Shown here one piece after another: positions 7,073 through 15,422 of a DNA stretch of 22,327 nucleotides. Origin of the DNA: a virus; IMG/VR virus record IMGVR_UViG_3300009034_002052, positions 1 to 22,327 of that record; one strand, written 5' to 3'. Position 1 is the stretch's first letter, and every line of letters starts with the position of its first letter. A program made the position numbers and the translations under genes. The notes under the pieces are model-generated. The model searched no databases and had not been told where the DNA came from. It worked only from the letters and a program-made list of their open reading frames with translations.

Positions 7073-7627
7073 CTAAATCGCGCTCCTCACCATGATGTCC
7101 GTGATTGCTGCAACGTCTGCAATGGTTTCTTCAGCGTATGCTACGATTGGACCGTCAGCGCCAAATGTGCCTGTAGATGTGATTGTGGGTTGAGCACTTG
7201 TGCTTGTCACCGCTGTAGTGCCTGAGGCGACTACGGTAGTTGCAACCGCAGCCTTCTTAACACATCCAGCTGTACCCATCACAAGAGCGTCTCCTTTCTT
7301 CAAGGTGCCTTGACTTGCCTGCAAGGCTGCTACGATTACGAAGCCTCCGCCATTATGCACTGCAACTTGAGCATCTTGCAAGTATATGGTGTCTACGGTT
7401 GCAGGTCTGTGCTTCTTGATTGTGTCTTCGTAGCCGAGCCATCCAACTGCCATGCTGTTAAGTGCGTATGCGCCTCCAACAGTAACGTCGTCGTCGTTTG
7501 TGCCTTGAATCACCAAGCGTCCTGGGTACATGTTAGTAGCTGTTTCAACCTTCAAGATTTGTGTGAGTGGGGTTCCAGAGACTATGATTTTGTTTGTTGG
7601 TTTCGGACCGACTCCTACGTCAGCCAT
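7073..7627 (-). CDS. Head decoration / DUF2190-like protein
   Basis: The protein has 184 residues, with GGAGG 8 bases before the ATG. It is Ala/Val/Thr/Gly-rich and beta-structured. It includes MYPGRLVIQGTNDDDV, AVGWLGYEDT and a segment GTLKKGDALVMGTAGCVKKA. The last phrase ('KGD-L-----G-V--A') is typical of small beta-barrel decoration or head-stabilising proteins encoded beside capsid genes. It stops 2 bases before the capsid ATG, so both are likely made in large amounts from one message. Confidence 0.6.
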   Translation of the reverse strand: MADVGVGPKPTNKIIVSGTPLTQILKVETATNMYPGRLVIQGTNDDDVTVGGAYALNSMAVGWLGYEDTIKKHRPATVDTIYLQDAQVAVHNGGGFVIVAALQASQGTLKKGDALVMGTAGCVKKAAVATTVVASGTTAVTSTSAQPTITSTGTFGADGPIVAYAEETIADVAAITDIMVRSAI

Positions 7628-7628
7628 G

Positions 7629-8249
7629 TTATTTGCCTCCTACCCATTGTTTCTTGTCTGCGTCCCACTGTCCAACAGTGAGCAATGGAGTCTTCTTTTT
7701 CGCGTCTTTAGCAAGTAGCTGTTGTACGCTCACGAAGTCTTTTGGTCTGGCAACGTCAATAGCCTTCTTCATAATGCTAAGATTATTCAATGTTTCCTTC
7801 ATCAAGTCGCCATGCTTCACTCTGCCTTCAGTGTCCTTCTCAATCTCACACGCTAACTCGTATTTGCGCGCGTCAGTGATTGCATCCCGTTCTATGTTGA
7901 CTGCTTTGATGATGTTTGTGGCTTCTCGCAACGCGTTCTGCAACTGGTCTATCTTGACTTTTTGCATCGCGTTTTCTCGAATGAGCGTGCCGTAGTCTGC
8001 TGAAGCATGTGATTCAGTCCAAGCCTTTTCGCATTCCTCAAGTGTTTTGCCTCCAGCCACGCATTGTTTGATGTATTCTTCTTTAGTCTCTTGATCTCCA
8101 GTTTGTGCTAAATCCCATAAGTGTGCACATTCTTCTCTGGTTTTGCCTGTGGTCATGCACTGTGCTATGTACTCTTCTTTTTCTGGCAAATGTTTTTTTC
8201 TCCTAATTTTTTTTGGTTTTTGTGGTTTCTTTAGTCTGGCTTGCCACAT
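7629..8249 (-). CDS. Scaffold-like protein with two short Cys repeats
   Basis: The protein has 206 residues from the ATG at 8249, which lacks a visible ribosome site. A TTG at 8189 with AGGAG upstream is an alternative and would remove a very basic leader. Residues 25-50 and 57-82 are two copies of EEYI-QC---GKT-EEC. The remainder is a long charged helix with coiled-coil character (KVKIDQLQNALREATNIIKAVNIERDAI), ending in the Trp-containing tail VGQWDADKKQWVGGK. A helical, charged protein between protease and capsid genes fits a scaffold. The function of the Cys repeats is not known. Confidence 0.55.
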   Translation of the reverse strand: MWQARLKKPQKPKKIRRKKHLPEKEEYIAQCMTTGKTREECAHLWDLAQTGDQETKEEYIKQCVAGGKTLEECEKAWTESHASADYGTLIRENAMQKVKIDQLQNALREATNIIKAVNIERDAITDARKYELACEIEKDTEGRVKHGDLMKETLNNLSIMKKAIDVARPKDFVSVQQLLAKDAKKKTPLLTVGQWDADKKQWVGGK

Positions 8250-8268
8250 CCAGAAGGGTTTAGATTAG

Positions 8269-8286
8269 TCTCGTCCCACGACGAGA
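8269..8286. other. 7-bp inverted repeat between protease and scaffold genes
   Basis: TCTCGTC, a four-base loop, and GACGAGA form a perfect hairpin in the only sizeable gap (54 bases) of the head operon. It lies just ahead of the scaffold, decoration and capsid genes. It could be an mRNA processing or attenuation site or a protein-binding site. No T-tract follows it, so it is not a simple terminator. Confidence 0.4.
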
Positions 8287-8303
8287 ATCACAACGAGTGA
8301 ATG

Positions 8304-9338
8304 TTACGGTTCAAAGAACCATCGTGCTGAATCGCTTGCTTTCTTAGCTTCCACCAACAACTCTTCAACCGTTTGTTCCGCAGGTTTAGGTTTAGCCCGT
8401 TCCTCACCTTTTATGATGAATATCACGTCTTTACCATACGCTTTCACAAGTCGCTTGCTTGCTTCAACCATGCCAACTTTCTTGATTTCCTTGCAGATTC
8501 CACAGTTATGAAGGGCAATCACTTGATCGGCACTGTGATCCTTGTGCTCGCTGAACCATGTTTTCGCCTTCTCCAAATTCCAACCCTTCTCTTTACTGAA
8601 CAGGTAGCTTTGAATATCCCATTTCTCATCATACTTACAATAAATTGCTTTAATGCCCTCACTTTCACTAATCTCGATAGTTCGGCACTTCTCTGAAGCT
8701 TCCTTATGTCCACTGCGAATGTTCGTTTCAGTTTCCTCCCAAGGATCACCAGTAATCTGAATCTTCTTGTCAAAACCTACACCACAAATAGGGCCGGGGC
8801 AACGTCCACTTTCAATAGGTGCCGCTACATGTTGCAGAAAAATGTCTTGTTGAACATAGTCATAGTGGGTGCCATTCCATTCGCCGCTTTGAAGTTTCTT
8901 GTTGAAAGCAAAGCCGATACTTACGTCTCGTAGCGTGCCATCTTTGATTTGGGTAGCTATTTTGTCTGGAATACGGTCTTTGAACCAGCGAATATCAGCA
9001 CGCACTCCTTTTCTGCAAGGACGCTTCGTTTTGGGGTCCATTAAATTTTTGACGTATTGAAAGTTTTCGGCGCGTCCATGAACATCCTCATGTGTTAACA
9101 CAAAATCGAAGGTTTCAGAGCCGGGATGCTCCAGAATTTTTACGGGTACTGCTCCTATGTCACTTGCTGTTTTCGCCATTTTCTCAAGTTCTGAGGCTGG
9201 CTTGTAAGCCCATCCGTCTTCGTATTGGTGTACGATTTCGCTGGCTATCACTGCAGGCATGACAAGGAAATGGTTGTCGTCTATGAGGATTTTGTTGTCG
9301 AGGCTTGCACGGTCGAAACATATTTTGCGTTCATTCAT
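8304..9338 (-). CDS. DUF2213-type prohead protease with C-terminal extension
   Basis: The protein has 344 residues. The first 190 match the DUF2213/prohead protease pattern: early strands, ILEHPGS with H71, HGRAENFQYVKN, then TLRDVSIGF with S140, a Y-Y-QQDIFLQHVA strand with H170, and GRCPGPICGVGF. The Ser and His residues are candidates for the catalytic set. The enzyme would trim scaffold and capsid precursors during head maturation. Residues about 225-275 contain LFSKEKGWNLEKAKTWFSEHKD, a short module I associate with viral maturation proteins, and the tail is Lys/Glu-rich. The portal-MuF-protease-scaffold-capsid order supports the role. Confidence 0.75.
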   Translation of the reverse strand: MNERKICFDRASLDNKILIDDNHFLVMPAVIASEIVHQYEDGWAYKPASELEKMAKTASDIGAVPVKILEHPGSETFDFVLTHEDVHGRAENFQYVKNLMDPKTKRPCRKGVRADIRWFKDRIPDKIATQIKDGTLRDVSIGFAFNKKLQSGEWNGTHYDYVQQDIFLQHVAAPIESGRCPGPICGVGFDKKIQITGDPWEETETNIRSGHKEASEKCRTIEISESEGIKAIYCKYDEKWDIQSYLFSKEKGWNLEKAKTWFSEHKDHSADQVIALHNCGICKEIKKVGMVEASKRLVKAYGKDVIFIIKGEERAKPKPAEQTVEELLVEAKKASDSARWFFEP

Positions 9339-9374
9339 TTTTTGGTCACAATTCCTTAATTTTTTCTATAAGTT

Positions 9375-9749
9375 TTAGTAAGGTTCAGCTTCTCCCATAC
9401 GAGGAACATGAGACAAGAACCATTTCAAAATGTCAGGAGTCCACTCCGTAACCCGCCTCAGAGTACAACGGCAATTATCGTCTCGTGGCATGTGAGCATG
9501 AACTTTAATCGTGTTCGCATCTAATATCTCCAAGTGTGGAAATGTTGAATGCAACTCTGTGCCTAAGTACCTGGGAATTTTCTCGTAATTCAAACAAATC
9601 AAGCATAAACGGTCATCAAGAACAGCATTGTATTCCCATAGGTCGAACTGTCCGAAGAACGTGTATTTCTTAAGCTCTTCAGGCTTCCACCGCTTATCCC
9701 TGACTGCTTGCACTGCTCTTACTATTTTTATTAAGTGCTGTGACAACAA
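9375..9749 (-). CDS. Mu gpF-like minor head protein
   Basis: The best start is a TTG at 9749 with AAGGAG 6 bases upstream (124 residues). The longer frame to 9836 would overlap the portal gene by 143 bases and is less likely. Motifs of the phage Mu gpF (MuF) family are visible: DDRLCLICLNYE (residues 45-56) and, after about 28 residues, VHAHMPRDDNCRC (83-95), giving the family's Cys/His cluster. MuF proteins are minor head components made next to the portal and help DNA entry or head assembly. Even with the later start it overlaps the portal by 56 bases in another frame. It is compact, lacking the long N-terminal region of larger members. Confidence 0.72.
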   Translation of the reverse strand: MLSQHLIKIVRAVQAVRDKRWKPEELKKYTFFGQFDLWEYNAVLDDRLCLICLNYEKIPRYLGTELHSTFPHLEILDANTIKVHAHMPRDDNCRCTLRRVTEWTPDILKWFLSHVPRMGEAEPY

Positions 9750-11142
9750 AACTGTCTCCTTTATCCATAAACTCAAACGGTTGAGGCTCAGGCTTCTTCT
9801 GAATGGTTGCGCCTTCACCATTTGGCAACGGGTCAAGCTCGTTCATGGCACGGACTTCATCAGGAGTCATGTACTGCAACCGTATCTGGTTAGCCTGCTC
9901 ATTCAAAAGCTCAGCCTGTTTCTCATCAAGCTCGGTAAGCTCAAAGGCGCTAACCCATTCAATCTGGTAGTTGAAGGCATCAGGCTTAGGCTGCGCGTCA
10001 TGTTTAATCCACCGCCTTACCTTATCCCATGAAGGCTCGGACGCTACGGACGGTAAACCTTCAATCTGTCGTGCCTTAGCCAAACTGTCAATGACCCAGC
10101 GAACAACAGTTTCAAGGCTGGCTTGGATGCGTGATATAACCTTGTAGTATTGTTGCTGATTCACTTCTGAACCCGTTAATGCGCCTGCTTGTGCTCCCCT
10201 TAGAATAGGCTCTGGAACACCTGACCCCGCGCTTATCTGCTCAAGATTCGTGTGAAAGAACGGTTGCGGGTCAAGGGCTCTGCCTTGTGCGCCTTCAAAC
10301 TTGAAATCCATGTCGCCTGTGATGCCAATGTAGGTTCGTGCCATAAGGTTTGTGAAGGCGTTGCTGTCAACCCAATCTTCCAACTGCTCTTTAGTTGTAC
10401 CCTGCGGAAACTTGATTACTGGGAAGCCTCCACCCGTTCGATACATCCACTGAGACGCGCCCCAACGTATGTTTCGTCCACAAGTCAAATCATCCCAAAC
10501 AGGATCAAGCACGCCTTTGCCACTACTACGCGTCTGGATTAGTTGACAGCGTGTGTAATGGATGTAAAGGTATTTTCCGCTTCCACGGTCAACCTTGTAG
10601 ACTATGGCTTCGCCGAATCTTTCACTGTTTTCATTCTCGTCTTTCAGCCACGCTTGAACCTTCGTCTTAGGATAAGTGGCAAGCTGAAGCAGTTGGCTGC
10701 CCTCTCGTAGGGGGGTCTCTAAGAGTTTCCAATCATTTACATCGTTGAAGCTTCCAACAAGTAGACTCCAACCGTAAATGCGTTCGTACTCTAAGGCTTT
10801 AGTTAACACTTGTTTAGCTTTCAGTAGAGTAAGCGCGTTCTGCACATCCTCATCAATCTTAGGATCTCCACCCTCAGTGCTGGGATCATCAATTTTAAAC
10901 CATTTATCAAAAACGTCCGCGCTCATGTGATAAGTCAAGAAGTGAGCTACTGGTTCCCGTTCAGCCGCAAACTCGCGGTCATGATCACTGATTTCGTCTC
11001 CGAAGCCGGCGCCCAACTCCGTGCTCACACTGGGAATTCGTATGCTGCTGCCTTGACTCGTGTCTGCTGCTGGGTGAATGATTAAGCCACCGTCTCGTGT
11101 AACACGAATTCCTTTTGGAAGCCTTTTTGATTTATGACTCAT
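9694..11142 (-). CDS. Portal protein (DUF1073-like)
   Basis: The protein has 482 residues from the ATG at 11142, chosen because GAGGTC lies 5 bases upstream; a TTG at 11163 would add seven residues without a site. The pattern fits DUF1073-type portals. It has an N-terminal region with a helix ending FDKWFKIDD, LTKALEYERIYGWSLLVG (a portal hallmark), several strands (IVYKVDRGSGKYLYIHYTRC), then GNIRWGASQWMY-like and a helix GTTKEQLEDWVDS. A long helix follows with EPILRGAQAGALTGSEVNQQQYYKVISRIQ, and a C-terminal LTELDEKQAELLNEQANQIRLQYMTPDEVR crown helix. Twelve copies would form the DNA entry channel. It precedes MuF and protease genes as expected. Confidence 0.85.
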   Translation of the reverse strand: MSHKSKRLPKGIRVTRDGGLIIHPAADTSQGSSIRIPSVSTELGAGFGDEISDHDREFAAEREPVAHFLTYHMSADVFDKWFKIDDPSTEGGDPKIDEDVQNALTLLKAKQVLTKALEYERIYGWSLLVGSFNDVNDWKLLETPLREGSQLLQLATYPKTKVQAWLKDENENSERFGEAIVYKVDRGSGKYLYIHYTRCQLIQTRSSGKGVLDPVWDDLTCGRNIRWGASQWMYRTGGGFPVIKFPQGTTKEQLEDWVDSNAFTNLMARTYIGITGDMDFKFEGAQGRALDPQPFFHTNLEQISAGSGVPEPILRGAQAGALTGSEVNQQQYYKVISRIQASLETVVRWVIDSLAKARQIEGLPSVASEPSWDKVRRWIKHDAQPKPDAFNYQIEWVSAFELTELDEKQAELLNEQANQIRLQYMTPDEVRAMNELDPLPNGEGATIQKKPEPQPFEFMDKGDSFVVTALNKNSKSSASSQG

Positions 11143-11188
11143 TAGACGACCTCGGATTTCCAAAAATTATTAGGGGGTACTCATCTGC

Positions 11189-12778
11189 TCACCCTCTCAG
11201 CTGGTTCGCTTGGATTTTAACTTCCCATAGATACAGTTTTTTGCTTGCATTCTCTTTGTTAATGATGTAGAAGAATGGTTCAAGTTCCCATGCTCCGACA
11301 GCTGCTGTGTGCGTGGCTTTCAAGACTCCATCAACGTAATATTGAACTTTTGCAGCTTCTTGGAAAACTATTATGCTGAACAAGTGAAATGCGGTGTCTG
11401 CTGCAATGCCTAAGTCTGTTGATGTAGGAGCACCGCCGACTGTAGTTACTGCAAACCAGTTAGCTCCTGCACCTGCAGGATCATACTTGAATTCCATGAT
11501 GTTAGTTGCGTCTTTTCGTAGTTGAAGCTGACAAGTCTGTTGAATTATATTGCTTAATTGAGCATACATATCCATCCATGGTCCGAGGCTGCCGAGACTG
11601 ATTGTTTTAGCGTTGAGGTCAAGTTGAGCTGTGCCTCCAGTGGTTGCACCACTATCTAACTGAACATATCGGTTAGCAAGTGTGATGGCTCCCGTTCCGC
11701 CTACTGTGGAATTCCACTTCGCAAGTAAAGCATTTCCTCCAAAACTGTCAAACAAAACAGTTTCAAACCCTGGCTGAACTACTTGGTTGCCTATGCCCTC
11801 ACGCGTGATGTACATGCGAACTTTATCTGTCAAAGGAAGCAATGGATAAAACGTGTTATCTTTGCTTGTACTCGTGAATTTTATGGGATCAACGACATTA
11901 GCTGCAGGACCGTAACCGCCTTCAAAACGTGCGTGAATTTCGTTGCCTTCTCCTGCAACTGAGAATCCAACTAACGCTTCTGAAACATCTTGAACGTATA
12001 TTTTATTGCACCCTGCAGTTTTTGAGTCAATGCCTGTCATGAGGGCTCCGCCAAGACCCTCTATGAAAATCTTGTTAGCATTAGTTGCATTAACATTACC
12101 TAATCGTAGACCTATTCCATTACCTATGATTAACTGTTTGATGTCAATTACGTTCCAATGGTCACCATCAAAATCAAGCCCTACAGCCGCACTATCACTT
12201 GAAAGATACATATTCTCAATTCGACAATGCTGAAGATGATTACACTCTACCATTGTGCCTGCAAGTTTTGTCCAAGGATCATGAATTCTCCAATTCTTCA
12301 AAACCATATTAGTCTGCACGTTAGCACTTGTTTGAATAAACGGGCCTGCACCAACATAACTGCTGGAAGGACGTAGAACTGCAGCACCACCAAAATCGAT
12401 AGTAAACCCAGGAGCAACGGGATCAGGAATTGTTAAGTCATCAAGTACGTCATAATAGGCTGGTTTGAAAGTTACATAGCCTGAAGGATTTAAAGCTGCT
12501 GCCGTGTTCCAAACATTTTGTATCACCGTGCCAACAACAAGTCCAGAAAAATCAACTTTTCCTGTAGAACCGTTCAAAGCCTTAGTGTAATTTCCCTCCT
12601 TGTAAATTAGGTAGTTGCACGGCAACCCTGCAACAGGTCCGCCACCACTATACATTCGAGCCTTCATCAACAATTGTTCAGCATGCATACCATCCAGTAA
12701 GTCAGCATCTAACCCTTTACCATGCCCGGGATAAACAAGTTCATCACTCAGTATTGACCTCTTTGGATGTGAAGACAT
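11189..12778 (-). CDS. Beta-helix fibre / receptor-binding protein, paralogue 2
   Basis: The protein has 529 residues, with AAGGAG 7 bases before the ATG. Residues 14-70 form an adaptor: VYPGHGKGLDADLLDGMHAEQLL, then GGGPVAGLPC and YKEGNYTKALNGSTGKVDFSG. This is closely matched in the neighbouring 408-residue protein. A pectate-lyase-type beta-helix follows (CRIENMYLSSDSAAVG, HIDGDHWNVIDIKQLIIGNGIGLRLGN-type rungs), running to about residue 330. The last 200 residues form a separate beta-sandwich (TISLGSLGPWMDMYAQLSN, LQLRKDATNIMEF, FFYIINKENASKKLYLWEV) that looks like a carbohydrate-binding lectin domain. The likely role is host surface recognition. Confidence 0.78.
   Translation of the reverse strand: MSSHPKRSILSDELVYPGHGKGLDADLLDGMHAEQLLMKARMYSGGGPVAGLPCNYLIYKEGNYTKALNGSTGKVDFSGLVVGTVIQNVWNTAAALNPSGYVTFKPAYYDVLDDLTIPDPVAPGFTIDFGGAAVLRPSSSYVGAGPFIQTSANVQTNMVLKNWRIHDPWTKLAGTMVECNHLQHCRIENMYLSSDSAAVGLDFDGDHWNVIDIKQLIIGNGIGLRLGNVNATNANKIFIEGLGGALMTGIDSKTAGCNKIYVQDVSEALVGFSVAGEGNEIHARFEGGYGPAANVVDPIKFTSTSKDNTFYPLLPLTDKVRMYITREGIGNQVVQPGFETVLFDSFGGNALLAKWNSTVGGTGAITLANRYVQLDSGATTGGTAQLDLNAKTISLGSLGPWMDMYAQLSNIIQQTCQLQLRKDATNIMEFKYDPAGAGANWFAVTTVGGAPTSTDLGIAADTAFHLFSIIVFQEAAKVQYYVDGVLKATHTAAVGAWELEPFFYIINKENASKKLYLWEVKIQANQLRG
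12552..12590 (-). repeat. 39-base direct repeat, copy A (in fibre paralogue 2)
   Basis: This 39-base block is identical to 13840-13878, while the flanks differ at many silent sites. It encodes YTKALNGSTGKVD in both fibre genes. Confidence 0.85.
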
Positions 12779-12809
12779 GTTAGTTCTCCTTCACAGTTTC
12801 AACCTCTCT

Positions 12810-14036
12810 TTATGGCTTGTAAGTGGCTTCCCAATAAACCGTGTAAGTTCCAGAATTAGCCACATGAACCGTGAACTGTGTACTTGTGAATGTGTCAACG
12901 TAATAGTCGCCTGCTCCTGTAGTTCCTAATGTTACTCTCACATTGGTTGGTGTTCCAGCTAAGCCATGAGTCACCACTACGCTTGTAGAAGCTGATATGG
13001 TTGCGGTTCCACTGTTTGTAAGCCATTTCCCACTTATCCATACTCTTGTTTGCATTGTTGCGCTGAAATCAAAACGTTTAGATGCAACAAGCGCACCATC
13101 ATCGTGAAAAACTGGATTTATCAAGTATCCATAAGCTGTGCTATCTACACCTTCAATACTAAAACAGTAGTTTGCTGGTGTCACCGAACCTGTTTCAATT
13201 GCACAATAGTCAAGCTTGAATCCTAACGCATAAACAATACGATATCCATAAGTGTAGAAGTGATAAGCTAAACAATCTCTTATGGTTGTTTCAATAGGTC
13301 TTGCAGAAGCAGTATTCTCATCACTAACTCTAAAGGCTTCATTTGCACTATATGAACTGCATTTCCAAAGTGTTACCCAATCAGCTGTCACCCAAAAACC
13401 ATAGTCAAAGGCAGAAGTGGAACATTCCTGAACGAGAACTTGGTTTCCACTAATTTCGTGAATTTTGAACCCTGCTGATCCAGATATTTTACCTACCGCT
13501 GTGCAAGTTATACGATTTAAAGTGGCTTGTTCGGGATAATTTATTAGTATGCCTCCACCTAATGTTGAAGGATTTGACGTTTCAACCGTAAAATCTTGCA
13601 GAAGATAATATCCTGTTTTTGTTACTGTGTTAGCGGATTTAATTGCCCAATCGGTTCCTGAATAAGTAAAGGTTACACCTTCTCGATTCTCTCCAATAAA
13701 TCCAAGTTGTTTTCCGTCTGGAAAAACTATACCACTACTGCCTAAATCGTATGTGCCATTTTTAATGAAAAAATTTTGCCCATTCGTCATGTTGCCTAAA
13801 ACACTGTTTATCACCGCACTACTATCCGTGTCCGTGAAGTCAACTTTTCCTGTAGAACCGTTCAAAGCCTTAGTGTAAAGACCCTCCTTGAAAACAAGAT
13901 AACTGCAAGGTAATCCTGCGACGGGTCCGCCGCCACCCCACATCCGAGCCTTATACAAAATCTCTTCAAGATGCACCCCGTCAACTGTGTCAGCGTCTAA
14001 ACCGTGACCGTGTCCGGGATAAACAACTTTACTCAT
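12810..14036 (-). CDS. Beta-helix fibre / receptor-binding protein, paralogue 1
   Basis: The protein has 408 residues, sharing its first 70 with the next gene (VYPGHGHGLDADTVDGVHLEEILYK, GGGPVAGLPC, YTKALNGSTGKVDF). The middle is a right-handed beta-helix with short repeated rungs and aromatic stacks (YCIAIETGS-, KLDYCAIETGSVTPANYC). The C-terminal 60 residues form a compact Thr/Val-rich beta domain (VVVTHGLAGTPTNVRVTLGTTGAGDYYVDTFTSTQF), resembling the small terminal domain found at the end of many phage fibre proteins. It starts 4 bases after the terminase stop, with no clear ribosome site. Confidence 0.77.
   Translation of the reverse strand: MSKVVYPGHGHGLDADTVDGVHLEEILYKARMWGGGGPVAGLPCSYLVFKEGLYTKALNGSTGKVDFTDTDSSAVINSVLGNMTNGQNFFIKNGTYDLGSSGIVFPDGKQLGFIGENREGVTFTYSGTDWAIKSANTVTKTGYYLLQDFTVETSNPSTLGGGILINYPEQATLNRITCTAVGKISGSAGFKIHEISGNQVLVQECSTSAFDYGFWVTADWVTLWKCSSYSANEAFRVSDENTASARPIETTIRDCLAYHFYTYGYRIVYALGFKLDYCAIETGSVTPANYCFSIEGVDSTAYGYLINPVFHDDGALVASKRFDFSATMQTRVWISGKWLTNSGTATISASTSVVVTHGLAGTPTNVRVTLGTTGAGDYYVDTFTSTQFTVHVANSGTYTVYWEATYKP
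13840..13878 (-). repeat. 39-base direct repeat, copy B (in fibre paralogue 1)
   Basis: Second copy of the identical block, 1,288 bases from the first and in the same orientation and reading frame. It could be a recombination point for exchanging fibre domains. Confidence 0.85.
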
Positions 14037-14039
14037 TGG

Positions 14040-15422
14040 TTATCGTACCACCCATGCAGGCTCCGTCTTAGCCAACGTATTACGGACAACAATCTCCACG
14101 CTATCAAGAGCATCATCGTACTGTCCACGCGGAAATTGTACCCACTCGTTCCAAAACTCGCTTTTCACACCAAGCAACAACGGATTCACCAAGATACGTT
14201 TACTCTCAAAATGGCTGCTCATAGGAATAAACCTGCTTTCTTTATCATGAACTGTTACGGAAGGCACAATTGGTAAGCCTTTAAGTTCAGGGATGAAAGT
14301 TAAGATTTTCTGGAAACTGTTAGACTCCATGAATATTTTTGCGAACTGATAAGTCTGGTGTAGCTGTTTCAGTTTTTCAAGGAATGATGGAAATGGCAAT
14401 CGTTCAGCATAGACTTGAGTTAAGTAAGCTTGGTTTGTTGGTTTGTAAACACCTATGATAGCGATTCCCTGATAGTCACCTTCTCCCAACGCTGGATCCA
14501 CACCAGCATAGTAGGTTAAGGTTGTTGGCAACTCTTCCCAAGTGTGAAGCCACTCCGACTTCAACAACTCGCCTTGCATACTCGTTGGATCATTCTGGTA
14601 TTGGCAGTTGAAGAATATGGAGCCTATTTCGTCTCGTCTTTCCTCAAGCTTCTGCAAACTCCAGTACTCAGGCCACAACGCAGAACCATCAGGTTGAATG
14701 GCTTGTTTAATGTCAGTGTTGCCCTTCCACTTTTCAAGTAAGCCCGCATAAATGTCAGCATAACTCCACCTTGTGCCAATCACGATTATTGCACCCCAAG
14801 GATATAAAGTTGGGATGAGCACTTTATTGAACCATGTGTCAACTTTCTCCAGCTGCAGCCTTGTACGAATATTCTCTTCGTCGATGATGTCGTCGCAAAT
14901 CACCAGGTCGCTTCTGCCACCGGTTATGGGGCCCATAAGCCCTGTTGCCTTCAGTGTGGGGTTTTTGCTGATTTCATCGCGGGCTATTATGATTTCTCGG
15001 TTAGTCCATTTTTTAGGTTGACGAGGTTTAAGGTTGCCAAATATTTCTCTGTAACTTTCATCAGATTCAAATATGGTGGTGATTGCAGTTAAAATTTCTT
15101 CGGCGAGACTTGCGGTTTTAGTGACTATGTTAATGTGAATGTTTCGGTAATTGCCAACAAGCCACAAAGGATAGTTTATTGTTGTAGATGTTGTTTTTGC
15201 GTGTCCACGAGGCCATAACAAAAGGTATCTTTTTTCTTTGTCAACTTCTGTTTTGAGGGGACTAAAACGGTTTTGCAGATAACGGTACCATTCAAGGTGA
15301 AAAGGTGCATTATCATAGCCAAGCGCCTCAGTGAATGCTATCAGATTTTTTTGTGCGTGGTAGCTTCTTATTGAGGATACTTGCTGCTCGGTTAAGGATA
15401 TCGTCTTCATCTGTTGTGACAT
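14040..15422 (-). CDS. Terminase large subunit (TerL)
   Basis: The protein has 460 residues. The N-terminal ATPase has a Walker A-type motif WPRGHAKTT (70-78), a Walker B DLVICDD (172-178) and a coupling motif GTRWS (216-220). The C-terminal RNase H-like nuclease shows VDPALGEGD with D309, an acidic residue in MESNSF (E366) and QYDDALD (D436, D437, D440), the usual three-acid metal site. The protein cuts concatemeric DNA and pumps it through the portal. Its first 95 bases overlap the small subunit in another frame. The N-terminal helix YHAQKNLIAFTEALGYDNAPFHLEWY looks genuine, so the long overlap is probably real. Two ATG codons (15422 and 15410) are possible starts. Confidence 0.95.
   Translation of the reverse strand: MSQQMKTISLTEQQVSSIRSYHAQKNLIAFTEALGYDNAPFHLEWYRYLQNRFSPLKTEVDKEKRYLLLWPRGHAKTTSTTINYPLWLVGNYRNIHINIVTKTASLAEEILTAITTIFESDESYREIFGNLKPRQPKKWTNREIIIARDEISKNPTLKATGLMGPITGGRSDLVICDDIIDEENIRTRLQLEKVDTWFNKVLIPTLYPWGAIIVIGTRWSYADIYAGLLEKWKGNTDIKQAIQPDGSALWPEYWSLQKLEERRDEIGSIFFNCQYQNDPTSMQGELLKSEWLHTWEELPTTLTYYAGVDPALGEGDYQGIAIIGVYKPTNQAYLTQVYAERLPFPSFLEKLKQLHQTYQFAKIFMESNSFQKILTFIPELKGLPIVPSVTVHDKESRFIPMSSHFESKRILVNPLLLGVKSEFWNEWVQFPRGQYDDALDSVEIVVRNTLAKTEPAWVVR

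Noticed and set aside
7310-7681. Plus-strand frame of 123 residues opposite the decoration-like gene
   Set aside because: Antisense to well-supported genes with good ribosome sites; composition is a shadow of the minus-strand frame.
8519-8773. Minus-strand 84-residue frame inside the protease gene
   Set aside because: Arg-rich shadow in another frame of a conserved domain; no ribosome site.
9750-9836. Longer N-terminus for the MuF-like protein
   Set aside because: Would overlap the portal by 143 bases with no ribosome site; the TTG at 9749 has an ideal one.
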